Below are positions 42,335-51,261 of a stretch of 56,684 nt of DNA, piece by piece (the stretch's first letter is position 1; each line of letters opens with the position of its first letter). Below the pieces are notes generated by a model. It was not told where the DNA came from, ran no database searches, and was given only the letters and a program-made list of their open reading frames with translations. The position numbers and the translations under genes are program-made. This DNA is from Pseudonocardia xinjiangensis (GTDB lineage: Bacteria; Actinomycetota; Actinomycetes; Mycobacteriales; Pseudonocardiaceae): contig NZ_JAAXKY010000030.1 of the NCBI RefSeq assembly GCF_012911925.1, positions 1 to 56,684 of the forward strand, read 5' to 3'.

Positions 42335-42355
42335 ACCCCCGTTGCGGGCGGGGGT
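42335..42355. terminator. Hairpin between convergent genes
   Basis: ACCCCCG (42335-42341) and CGGGGGT (42349-42355) pair perfectly around a 7-nt loop in the 38-bp gap between the convergent aldo/keto reductase and SDR genes. It is a likely bidirectional terminator. Confidence 0.6.
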
Positions 42356-43138
42356 CTACGCCACGCCGCCGTCCACCAGCAGGATCTGGCCGGTCATGTA
42401 CGAGGACGCATCCGACGCCAGGTAGAGCACGCCCGACGCGATCTCGTCCGGCGTCGCCTGCCGCCCCAGCGGCACGATCCGCTTGACCACCTCGTCCTGG
42501 GCCTCGCGCCCACCCATGAAGTCGACGGCCGGGTCGTTGAAGGGGGTGTCCACCCAGCCGGGGCAGATGGTGTTCACCCGGATCCCGGCCGGGGCGAGCT
42601 CCGTGGCCAGAGCCCGGCCGAAAGCGACGATCGCGCCCTTGGAAGCCGAGTACGCGGTGAGCCCCGGACCGCCCTTCACCGCGGCCAGCGAGGCCGTGAA
42701 GACGATCACGCCACCACCCGCCGCCTTCAGGTGGGGCACCACGTGCTTGGCGCCCAGGAAGCAGTGCCGCGGGTTGACCCGGAACAGCGCGTCCCAGTCC
42801 TCGGCGCTGAACTCCGTGACCGGGCCGGAACGCTGCATACCCGCGTTGAAGAAGGCCACGTCGACCCCGCCGAGACGCTCCGCGCTCGTCTCGATCAACC
42901 GGGCCACCGAATCCTCGTCGGTGACGTCGGTGTGCACGAAGGAAGCCTCACCGCCCTTGTCGGTGATGGCGCGGACCGTCTCTTCGGCCCCCTCGGCGTT
43001 GAGATCACCGATCACCAGACGCGCACCGTGCGTGGCGATCAACAACGCGGTCGCCCGGCCGATGTTGGTGGCGCCACCCGTGAGAACCACGCGTTTTCCG
43101 ACGAGTTGCCGCAAGTCGTCCATTTCACCCGCTTTCAC
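42356..43138 (-). CDS. SDR family oxidoreductase
   Basis: This 260-residue short-chain dehydrogenase has VVLTGGATNIGRATALLIA, an Asp-Leu-Asn after the second strand (IGDLNAEGAEE) indicating NAD use, FFNAGMQRSG, the catalytic TASLAAVKGGPGLTAYSASK and the C-terminal MTGQILLVDGGVA. A GTG at 43138 or an ATG at 43123 could be the start; neither has a strong ribosome-binding site. It is divergent from the IclR gene, which is the likely regulator, as part of a small catabolic unit with the MFS transporter. Confidence 0.92.
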   Translation of the reverse strand: MKAGEMDDLRQLVGKRVVLTGGATNIGRATALLIATHGARLVIGDLNAEGAEETVRAITDKGGEASFVHTDVTDEDSVARLIETSAERLGGVDVAFFNAGMQRSGPVTEFSAEDWDALFRVNPRHCFLGAKHVVPHLKAAGGGVIVFTASLAAVKGGPGLTAYSASKGAIVAFGRALATELAPAGIRVNTICPGWVDTPFNDPAVDFMGGREAQDEVVKRIVPLGRQATPDEIASGVLYLASDASSYMTGQILLVDGGVA

Positions 43139-43197
43139 TTACTTCGGTATGCTAAAAGTGCCTCAAGCAGCTTAACCACAACCGTTACCGGCCCGAG

Positions 43198-43203
43198 TAG
43201 CCT
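43198..43203 (+). promoter_or_regulatory. -10 element of leaderless IclR promoter
   Basis: TAGCCT is followed by seven bases and then the GTG at 43211, the arrangement expected for a leaderless transcript. No ribosome-binding site is seen. Confidence 0.5.
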
Positions 43204-43210
43204 GGACGGG

Positions 43211-43987
43211 GTGCCACCGTCAACCGAGGCGGGCCTGTCGTCCGTTGAGCGCGCCCTCCGGATGCTCGAAGCCGTCGCGGAAGGGCCGCCCCTGGGGGCC
43301 ACCGAGCTCGCCGCCCGGCTCACCACCTCGAAGGCCACCGCGTTCCGCCTGGCGCGCACCCTCCAGGCGAACGGCTATCTGGAACAGCTGGAGGACTCGC
43401 GCTACCGGCTCGGCTCGCGCTGCCTGATCCCCGGCGCGCGGGCGTCCAGCGAGATCGACCTGCGCCATGAGCTGCGCGAGGCCGTGGAGGATCTGCACGC
43501 CAGAACCCAGGAGACGGTCCTGCTGACGGTTCTGGCCGGCCGGTTCGCGGTCTGCCTGGACTCGATCCCGTCGACCCATCCGGTCGTCACCGTCGCGCAG
43601 ATCGGCACGGTCTGGCCGCCGCACGCGGTCGCCGGTGGGCTGGCGATCCTGGCCGCGGACGACGAACTGCGCGACGAGTACCTGGCCGGCCCGTTGACCA
43701 GCCACTCCCCTGACACGATCACCGATCCGTCAGCGCTGCGGAAGGTCCTCGTCGAGGCACGCGAAGCCGGCTACGCGGTGAACCACAGCTACCTCCGCCC
43801 GGGGGTGTGCGCGGTCGGCGCGGCGGTGCGCAAGCCGTCCGGCGAAGCGGTGGCCGCACTGTCGGTGATGCTCCCCGAGTTGCGCCTACGCGTCACCGGG
43901 GTGGAGACACTCAGCCGGGTCGTGCGCGCCGTGGCCGATCGGGCGAGCCACCGGCTCGGCAGGAGACCCACCACCCAAGCCGGCTGA
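43211..43987 (+). CDS. IclR family transcriptional regulator
   Basis: This 258-residue regulator has an N-terminal winged helix (SVERALRMLEAVAEGPPLGA, LAARLTTSKATAFRLARTLQ, NGYLEQLEDSRYRLG) and a C-terminal effector domain (TVAQIGTVWPPHAVAGGLAI, REAGYAVNHSYLRPGVCAVG, VRKPSGEAVAALSVMLP). IclR proteins commonly control aromatic or hydroxy-acid catabolism next to them, here the divergent SDR and the downstream MFS gene. The GTG start at 43211 looks leaderless. Confidence 0.93.
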   Translation: MPPSTEAGLSSVERALRMLEAVAEGPPLGATELAARLTTSKATAFRLARTLQANGYLEQLEDSRYRLGSRCLIPGARASSEIDLRHELREAVEDLHARTQETVLLTVLAGRFAVCLDSIPSTHPVVTVAQIGTVWPPHAVAGGLAILAADDELRDEYLAGPLTSHSPDTITDPSALRKVLVEAREAGYAVNHSYLRPGVCAVGAAVRKPSGEAVAALSVMLPELRLRVTGVETLSRVVRAVADRASHRLGRRPTTQAG

Positions 43988-44131
43988 GACACGCAGAAAT
44001 CCGGCAATTCCGAGTACGCAGCGTGCCGGGCGGTTCACGCCTTTCCCGAGGACGTTTCGCCATGCGGTACGGGATTGCGAGCCGCGGAACGCCGCGCTTA
44101 TTTTGAAGTTCACGTCGCAGCGACGCTCCGA

Positions 44132-44150
44132 CCCCGGCTCGACGCCGGGG
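44132..44150. terminator. Hairpin CCCCGGC-N5-GCCGGGG
   Basis: CCCCGGC (44132-44138) and GCCGGGG (44144-44150) pair around TCGAC in the 198-bp gap between the IclR and MFS genes. It may end the IclR transcript or lie in the MFS leader. Confidence 0.45.
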
Positions 44151-44185
44151 GGTTGTCCGCGGCATGTCACATAGGGGTTGCATGC

Positions 44186-45574
44186 ATGGCACTTGACGAG
44201 ATCGCGCCTTCACGTCGGCGCGCAAAAATCGGTTTCAAATACTCCTGGCTCGTGCTCGTCGCGTTGTGGCTCGTTTACGCCATGAACGGCATCATGCGCA
44301 ACTTGGTGTTTTTGGTCCAACCATCCATCGTTCAAGAATTTCGGGTCACCCCCGGCGAGCTCGGGCTGTTCACCGGGTTCCTCACCCTTGCCCAGTCCGT
44401 CCTGGTCCTGCCCCTGTCGGTCTGGTCCGACAAGGGTGGGCACGGCTGGGCGCGGAAGTTCCGCGAACTGCCGGTGGCTCTCGGCTACCTGGTGTTCTCC
44501 CTGCTCACCGGGATCGGCATCCTGACCCACAGCTTCGCCGGCCTGTTCACCCTGCAGGCGATCAAGAACGCGTTCAGCGGGACCGGTGAGTCGCTCGAGG
44601 TCACCGCAGTTGCGGAGTGGTGGCCGGTGGAACGGCGAGGCTTCGCCCAAGGCCTGCACCACACGGCGTTCCCGTGGGGATCGCTGATCGGCGGCTGGGC
44701 GGTGGCTGCCATCCTGGCCGGCTTCGGCAGCCAGAACTGGCGGCTGGTGTTCCTGTTCGTGCCGCTGATCACGATCCCGATCCTGATCTTCTACTGGTGG
44801 GCGTCGAGCCGCGGCCGGTTCGACGCCTTCGTCGCGGACACCCGCGCCCGCGGGCTCACCGTCCCGGTCACCGGCGGCGCGGCCGACCAGGACGGGGCCG
44901 GGTCCGCGCCCGGAGCGGTCCGCCGGGCGCTGCGCAACCCGAACGTGCTGGTCAGCGCGATAGCGTCCGGCCTCGGACTGGCGATCTACACCGGGATCAA
45001 CTTCTGGATTCCGCTGTATCTCGCGTTCGTCGCGCACTACGACTTCGCCCAGGTCGCGGCCTACAGCGTGATCTTCACCATCACCGGTGGCATCGGCCAG
45101 GTCCTCTGGGGGACGGTCTCCGACCGCCTCGGCCGCAAGTACACGCTGATCATCTGCTTCCTGTGGCTGACCGTGGCAGTGCTCCTGCTGCAGCAGACCG
45201 GCATCAGCCTCGGCTGGCTCATCGGCGTGCAGCTGTTCCTGGGTATGGCCACCAACGCCATCTACCCGGTGCTGTACTCGCTGTCCTCGGACTCCAGCGA
45301 GAAGGGCGCGGTCGCCATCGGCAACGGGCTGCAGATGGTCGGTCAGGGCATCGGCGGCCTGTCCCCCATCCTGCTGGGCGTGCTGATCGCTTTCGGCGGG
45401 GGTTTCTCCAGCGTCCGAGGCTTCGACTACGGCCTGTACTTCCTCGCCGCCCTCCAGTTGCTGGCCGCGATCCTGATGGCGCTGTTCACCCGGGAGACGA
45501 TCGGCATCTTCAAGCACCGCGACCGCGCCCTGGTGTCGCGCGAGTCGTGCAACCTCCCCTCGACGGCCGGCTGA
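44186..45574 (+). CDS. MFS transporter, probable organic acid uptake
   Basis: This is a 12-helix major facilitator of 462 residues. It starts with a basic stretch and then YSWLVLVALWLVYAMNGIMR. The loop 2-3 region is SVWSDKGGHGWARKFRELP, and the second-half motif is GTVSDRLGRKYTLI. Glucarate/phthalate-type permeases have a similar pattern, but the substrate is inference. ATG 44186 with AGGGG upstream is chosen. It follows the IclR gene and probably imports the compound metabolised by the linked SDR. Confidence 0.9.
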   Translation: MALDEIAPSRRRAKIGFKYSWLVLVALWLVYAMNGIMRNLVFLVQPSIVQEFRVTPGELGLFTGFLTLAQSVLVLPLSVWSDKGGHGWARKFRELPVALGYLVFSLLTGIGILTHSFAGLFTLQAIKNAFSGTGESLEVTAVAEWWPVERRGFAQGLHHTAFPWGSLIGGWAVAAILAGFGSQNWRLVFLFVPLITIPILIFYWWASSRGRFDAFVADTRARGLTVPVTGGAADQDGAGSAPGAVRRALRNPNVLVSAIASGLGLAIYTGINFWIPLYLAFVAHYDFAQVAAYSVIFTITGGIGQVLWGTVSDRLGRKYTLIICFLWLTVAVLLLQQTGISLGWLIGVQLFLGMATNAIYPVLYSLSSDSSEKGAVAIGNGLQMVGQGIGGLSPILLGVLIAFGGGFSSVRGFDYGLYFLAALQLLAAILMALFTRETIGIFKHRDRALVSRESCNLPSTAG

Positions 45575-45636
45575 GAAACCCGTCCTGACTCGTCGAGCGG
45601 CCGCCACGCGGTGAGGGCGAGCCTGGACCGGGCAGT

Positions 45637-46575
45637 TCATTCCTCCGGCGCGGTGAGGAACGCGCAGATCGGCGTCGCGGTCCGAGCGACGTCGTCGAAC
45701 CAGGGGTTGTGTCCGCCGGGCACGACCGCCAACCGTGCCCGAGGAACCTTCGCCACGCTCGGACGGCCCAGCTCGGGTGAGCAGAACTTCTCCTGCTCGC
45801 CCCAGACGAAAAGGAGCGGAGTCGTGATCGACGCCAGTTCCTCATCGGTGAGGACGTTCTCGGGGCACGGGGTGGGTCCGTTCAGCAGGCGGCGCAGCAA
45901 CGCGCGGTACGAGGCGGCCTGCCCGCGCAGGCGGAGCGGAAGGCGGTGGAGGTCGACGAGATCGTCGGACATGCACTGCGCCGCCACGGTCCCGATCGCG
46001 TCCGCAAGGGCGGCGCGGGCCACGAACCTCGGGGACGGCAGCCGCATCGACAGCTGCGCGACCCTGCCCCGCACCGGGGATGCCATCGCCGCCATCGAGG
46101 CGGTCACGCGGGTTCCGGGCAGCGCTGTCGCGGGCGCGCCGACGATCACGGCTCGCGACAGGCGCGCCGGTGCGTCGATCGCCGTCCACAACGTGAACAA
46201 GCCACCCAGTGAGCTGCCGACGACGGCCGCGCGTTCGAGTCCGAGTTCGTCCACCGTCCGCGTCAGCACCTGCACCGCCAGCTCGCGGAGAGATCGGCCC
46301 TGCCACCGGTAGGGCGGTGCGAGACCGTGCCCAGGCAGGTCGAGCAGAAGGTGACGGTGCCCGGGTAGCTGGGCGACGAGGGGTGCGAACCCCATGCCCG
46401 GAGCCGAGATCCCGTTGACGTAGATCACGGGCAGGCCCGCGCCCGTGGCCTGAACCCGCAACTGAACCGGTGGGTACTCAAGCGAAATCAGGCGCTCCGT
46501 CATCGACAGCCCATAGGCGGCCGAGACGCGCGTTTCCACCGCCCGGATTCGCTCCTCGAGCCCCGTGGCACTCAT
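45637..46575 (-). CDS. Alpha/beta hydrolase
   Basis: This 312-residue hydrolase has LPVIYVNGISAPGMGFAPLV (oxyanion region), LLLDLPGHGLAPPY, nucleophile elbow VVGSSLGGLFTLW with serine, the acid region LLFVWGEQEKF and the catalytic His in VVPGGHNPWFDD. It has no signal peptide. Similar to C-C bond hydrolases or esterases; substrate is unknown. ATG 46575 gives the domain-proximal start; the frame to 46728 covers promoter sequence. Confidence 0.88.
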   Translation of the reverse strand: MSATGLEERIRAVETRVSAAYGLSMTERLISLEYPPVQLRVQATGAGLPVIYVNGISAPGMGFAPLVAQLPGHRHLLLDLPGHGLAPPYRWQGRSLRELAVQVLTRTVDELGLERAAVVGSSLGGLFTLWTAIDAPARLSRAVIVGAPATALPGTRVTASMAAMASPVRGRVAQLSMRLPSPRFVARAALADAIGTVAAQCMSDDLVDLHRLPLRLRGQAASYRALLRRLLNGPTPCPENVLTDEELASITTPLLFVWGEQEKFCSPELGRPSVAKVPRARLAVVPGGHNPWFDDVARTATPICAFLTAPEE

Positions 46576-46758
46576 GGACCCACTGTCGCCGTCAGTTCGC
46601 GAGGGCGTCTTGGACGAATGTTCCGCCCCTCCGGCTCGGGAGAATGGACGATGCGACCCGCTGCGCAGGCCGGACGCTACGGTTCGGTGAGCTGTCGTAG
46701 GGCCGTCGGCGCCCAGCCGGCCGTCCACAGCCTGGCCTCGGGTTCACCGCGGAACATT

Positions 46759-46773
46759 CGTACAAGACGTACG
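46759..46773. promoter_or_regulatory. Inverted repeat CGTAC-AAGAC-GTACG
   Basis: This perfect 5+5 bp inverted repeat lies 27 bp upstream of the cupin start in the 224-bp divergent gap with the hydrolase gene. It is compatible with a GntR- or TetR-type operator, unassigned. Confidence 0.35.
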
Positions 46774-46799
46774 GTCGTCAGACACCCGACCATCGGGCA

Positions 46800-47183
46800 A
46801 TGCGTAGCCACGACCCCGTTGCCCTCGCCGGAAACCTCTCGCCATTCGATTTCCGGGAGCTCGCGTCGTTCAACGGCGCCGCGTTCTGCATGTACTACGG
46901 CGATCGGCTCGACCAGTCCGACTGGGAGCTCCACCCCGATACCGACGAGCTGCTGATGGTTCTCTCCGGCAGCGTCACCGTCGAGATCCTCACCGACACC
47001 GACCACCATCGCCTGCCACTCACCGCCGGTCAGTTCGCCATCGTGCCCAAGGGCCACTGGCATCGGCACGTCGAGGTGCACGACGTCGTCGAGATGTTCT
47101 ACACGCCGGGCGCCACCATCGAATCCACAGCCAACGACCCTCGCGCCGCTCACGCAGGGGCTGCCCCGGTGTCCGGCTCATGA
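46800..47183 (+). CDS. Cupin domain protein
   Basis: This 127-residue small single-domain cupin has DELLMVLSGSVTVEILTDTD and the second motif GQFAIVPKGHWHRHVEV, with histidines that could hold a metal. The first motif has HPDTDELL in place of the canonical HxH pattern. Function may be a small dioxygenase, isomerase or binding protein. The C-terminal tail is Ala-rich and disordered-looking. The gene is divergent from the alpha/beta hydrolase. Confidence 0.85.
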   Translation: MRSHDPVALAGNLSPFDFRELASFNGAAFCMYYGDRLDQSDWELHPDTDELLMVLSGSVTVEILTDTDHHRLPLTAGQFAIVPKGHWHRHVEVHDVVEMFYTPGATIESTANDPRAAHAGAAPVSGS

Positions 47184-47225
47184 CCATGGCGGGCGGAGAC
47201 GGTCAGGGCCGGACGTACCGCCGGG

Positions 47226-48722
47226 TCACCGCGGCTCCAGGCCCGCCCGGTGCGTCCAGCGGCCGCCGACCATCGTCCCCACCACCGGCAACGTGCGCAG
47301 CGCCGAGGCATCCAGCTCTGCGGGGTCGTCCTCGGTGACGATCAGGTCGGCCCGCCTGCCGACGCCGACCGGTCCGTCCGGCCCGTTCGACGCGGCGAGC
47401 GCGACGTCGAAGGGAATCTCCTGCTCGGGGTGCCAGCTCGGCCGATCGTCGGCGCTGCGACGGACGGCGGCGGCGATGGCGCCCCACGGGTCGAGCGGGG
47501 CCACCGGGGCATCCGACCCGAGCACGAGCCCGGCCCCGGCGTCCCGCAGCGAACGGTAGGGAAAGGCGCGGCCGGTCCGCCCCTTCCAGTAGCGGTCGGC
47601 GACGTCGCGGTCGTCGACGACGTGCTCGGGCTGCACGCTCGCGACGACCCCGAGCTCGGCGAACCGGGCCACGTCGGGTTCGGACAGTAGCTGGGCGTGC
47701 TCGATACGGCCGCGGGCACCGCTGGCGGCGAACGCGTCGAGCGCGAGGGTGTTGGCCCGGTCGCCGATGGCGTGCACCGCGACGTCGATCCCGGCGGCAG
47801 TGGCCCGGCGCAGCAGCGGCACGAGATCCTCGGGCGCCACGAGCAGGACGCCGCACGGGTGCGCCGTTCCCTCGAGTCCCGGGTAGGGGTCCTGGCAGTA
47901 GGCGGTGCGGGTGTTGAGGGACCCGTCGCTCACGACCTTGAGCGGGCCCATGGTGAGGAGTCCGGCCGTGCCGGGGATCGGGTCGCCGGTGCGCAGCCCG
48001 CGCGAGATCGCCTCATCGAGATGGGACGGCCACACCGACGACACGACCCGCAGGGAGGTACAGCCGCGGGCGACCCGACCGGCCCAGGCGTCGAGCTGCC
48101 ACGGCGCCTCGAAGTCGACGATGCCGACCACTCCCCGCGCCGCCGCCTCCTGCGCGGCCTCGCGCGCCCAGACGTCGAGCAGGTGCGCCGGCACCTTCCG
48201 GGTGTCCTCCATGATGGGGTGCCAGTCGGTCTCCCGGAGCACCCCGGTTGGATGGGCGGCCCACCCGTAGGTCCGCGCGGCGGCGGAGTTCAGCCAGCAG
48301 CAGTGGAGATCGGCGGAGACGAGCACGACCGGAGTCCCGCCGGTCACCGGGTCGAGCAGGGCGCGATGCGGCGCGTCGGGCCAGAGCGCGTCCCGGAAGC
48401 CGACGCCGACGAGCGCGGTGTCACGCTCCGGCGGGTCGGTGCGCATCCGCCGGGCCACCAGCTCCACGACCTTGCCTGCCGACCGCGCCGAGCCGAGATC
48501 GAGCCGGCGGCGCGCCAGCGTCCACTGGTCGAAGTGCACGTGGTTGTCCCACAAGCCGGGCAGAACACTGCGCCCGTCGAGCGGCACCACCTCGGCGCCA
48601 CGAGATGCGGTCAGCTCCGGGCCGAGCGCGGTGACAACGCCTGCCTCGATCGTGATGTCCACGATCCGGCCCGCCACCCGGGCCGAGCGCAGCAGGAGCG
48701 CGCCGTCCCCGTGATCGTCCAT
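47226..48722 (-). CDS. Amidohydrolase family protein (YtcJ-like)
   Basis: This is a metal-dependent amidohydrolase of about 498 residues. The first metal motif is LWDNHVHFDQW, followed by VGIVDFEAPWQL, GPLKVVSDGSLNTRTAYCQD, IDVAVHAIGDRANTLALDAF, RIEHAQLLSEPD and GLVLGSDAPVAPLDP. These match the Amidohydro_3/YtcJ group, with no established physiological substrate. ATG 48722 is preferred to the frame at 48767. It lies four bases from the stop of the PPOX gene on the same strand, so the two are probably cotranscribed. Confidence 0.9.
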   Translation of the reverse strand: MDDHGDGALLLRSARVAGRIVDITIEAGVVTALGPELTASRGAEVVPLDGRSVLPGLWDNHVHFDQWTLARRRLDLGSARSAGKVVELVARRMRTDPPERDTALVGVGFRDALWPDAPHRALLDPVTGGTPVVLVSADLHCCWLNSAAARTYGWAAHPTGVLRETDWHPIMEDTRKVPAHLLDVWAREAAQEAAARGVVGIVDFEAPWQLDAWAGRVARGCTSLRVVSSVWPSHLDEAISRGLRTGDPIPGTAGLLTMGPLKVVSDGSLNTRTAYCQDPYPGLEGTAHPCGVLLVAPEDLVPLLRRATAAGIDVAVHAIGDRANTLALDAFAASGARGRIEHAQLLSEPDVARFAELGVVASVQPEHVVDDRDVADRYWKGRTGRAFPYRSLRDAGAGLVLGSDAPVAPLDPWGAIAAAVRRSADDRPSWHPEQEIPFDVALAASNGPDGPVGVGRRADLIVTEDDPAELDASALRTLPVVGTMVGGRWTHRAGLEPR

Positions 48723-48726
48723 CCGC

Positions 48727-49341
48727 TCAGTATCGGTTGACGCGGGCGTCGTGGCGCAATGCCGCATCGATCACCCGGGCCGGCGCCGGAACGCCGTGCT
48801 GGCTCCGCACCATCTGCCCGGCCGACGGCACGTCGCTCTCGGCGGGCCACGTCTCCGGATCCCAGAGCGCCGACCGCGCGAACGCCTTCGTGCAGTGCAG
48901 GAACAGCTCGTCGACGGTGACCTCGATCGCGAGGTCCGGGGTGACTCCGGCGACCGTCAGCCGGGGCAGGTAGGGGGCTTCCGCGACCACCCGGGCGGTG
49001 CCGTTCACCCGGAGCGTGTCGCCGACCCCGGGCACGATGAAGAGCATTCCCACGGCGGGGTTGCCGAGGATGTTGCGCATGCTGTCGAGGCGGCGGTTGC
49101 CCTTGCGGTCGCCGAACACGAGCGTCCTGGTGTCGAGCACGAGCACGCTGCCGGCAGGGTCGCCACGCGGCGAGACGTCACACGACCCGTCGGCCCCGCT
49201 GGTGGCGAGGATGAACATCGGGCTGGCGGCGATGAACCGCGCGGACGCGTCGTCGATGTGATCGATCGCCTTGGCCGCGATCGCGGCCGAGGGGTCGCGC
49301 ACGTACTCGCGGAGCTCGGACTCACTACTGATCGTGCGCAT
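48727..49341 (-). CDS. FMN-dependent PPOX family protein (MSMEG_1061-like)
   Basis: This is a 204-residue pyridoxamine-5'-phosphate-oxidase-fold flavoprotein with FILATSGADGSCDVSPRGDP, LVFGDRKGNRRLDSMRNILG, GMLFIVPGVGDTLRVNGTAR and the C-terminal HCTKAFARSALWDP. It likely binds FMN (possibly F420) and is not the vitamin B6 enzyme itself. ATG 49341 lies 30 bp from an iron-box-like sequence shared with the divergent siderophore importer, so iron-dependent expression is likely. Confidence 0.88.
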   Translation of the reverse strand: MRTISSESELREYVRDPSAAIAAKAIDHIDDASARFIAASPMFILATSGADGSCDVSPRGDPAGSVLVLDTRTLVFGDRKGNRRLDSMRNILGNPAVGMLFIVPGVGDTLRVNGTARVVAEAPYLPRLTVAGVTPDLAIEVTVDELFLHCTKAFARSALWDPETWPAESDVPSAGQMVRSQHGVPAPARVIDAALRHDARVNRY

Positions 49342-49369
49342 CCTGATCAATGCCCCCCTTGCGCTCAAG

Positions 49370-49388
49370 TAAAGGTAGCCTATCCTCC
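49370..49388. promoter_or_regulatory. IdeR/DtxR-like iron box over divergent promoters
   Basis: The 19 bases here, TAAAGGTAGCCTATCCTCC, match about 14 of 19 positions of the DtxR/IdeR consensus (TWAGGTWAGSCTWACCTWA). They overlap possible -10 elements on both strands (TAGCCT/TATCCT forward, TAGGCT reverse) between the PPOX and importer genes. Iron-loaded repressor bound here would silence both. Confidence 0.62.
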
Positions 49389-49392
49389 GTTC

Positions 49393-50261
<869 letters not shown>

Positions 50262-50265
<4 letters not shown>

Positions 50266-51257
50266 GACGATCCTGGCGGCGCGGTCCATGGGCGGCGGTG
50301 ACCGTCCTGGTCGCCGTGGCGCTCGCCGGTTGCGGCACCACGGAGGCGCCGGACGACGCGGGCTCCGCACCCACCGCCGGCAACAGCGCACCCATCACCG
50401 TCACCGACGGACGTGGCCGGCAGGTCACCCTCGACGGTCCGGCGACCAGGCCGGTCGGGCTCGAGTGGAACGTCGCCGAGCACCTGGTCTCGCTGGGCGT
50501 GCCGCCGGTCGGTGTCGCGGACGTCGAGGGGTACACCAACTGGGTCAAGGCCGCACCGCTGGCGGGCGATGTCACCGACGTCGGGGTGCGGGGTGAGCCG
50601 AGCGTCGAGGCGATCGCCGCCCTGCGCCCCGACCTCGTCCTCGCCACCACCGACCTGCCCGATGGCGCCGTCACGCAGCTGGAGGCGATCGCGCCCGTGG
50701 TGCTCGTGCGTCCGGCCGACGCCTCCGACAGCATCGGCCAGATGCGCCGCAACGTCGAGCTGGTCGCCACGCTCACCGGCACCCAGGCCGCTGCGCAGCG
50801 CGTGCTCGCCGACTTCGACACCGCACTCACCGACGGCGCGGCGCGGCTGGCGGCAGCCGGGCTGGCCGGGCGCCGGTTCGCCTTCGCCGACGGCTACCTC
50901 GACGGTGGGCGCCTCTCGATCCGCCCGTTCACCGAGGGATCGCTGGTCGAGTCGGTGTCGCAGGAGCTCGGCCTCGTCAACGCGTGGCCACTCACCGGCG
51001 ACGCCGACTACGGCCTCGCCACGACCGACGTCGAGGGGCTGACCACGCTCGGGGACGTCGAGTTCGTCTACTACGCCAACGACGCCGACGGCCCCGACCC
51101 CTTCGTCGACGGGCTCGCGGGCAACGCGGTGTGGGCGTCGCTGCCGTTCGTGCAGGCCGGCAACGTCACGCGGCTCCCGGACGGGATCTGGATGTTCGGC
51201 GGGCCGGCATCGATGAGGCAGTACGTCGACGCCGTCACCGCGGCACTGGCCGGCTGA
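50262..51257 (+). CDS. Iron-siderophore ABC transporter, substrate-binding lipoprotein
   Basis: This is a 331-residue class III binding protein (FecB/FhuD-like). The signal peptide with lipobox is VAVALAGCGTTEAP, so cysteine about 26 is the anchor. Family segments include ITVTDGRGRQVTLDGPATRP, IAALRPDLVLATTDLPDGAV, a long linking helix and PDGIWMFGGPASMRQYVDAV. It captures a ferric siderophore outside the membrane. It is coupled to the ATPase by overlap and followed by the fused permease after four bases. Confidence 0.94.
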
Positions 51258-51261
51258 GACG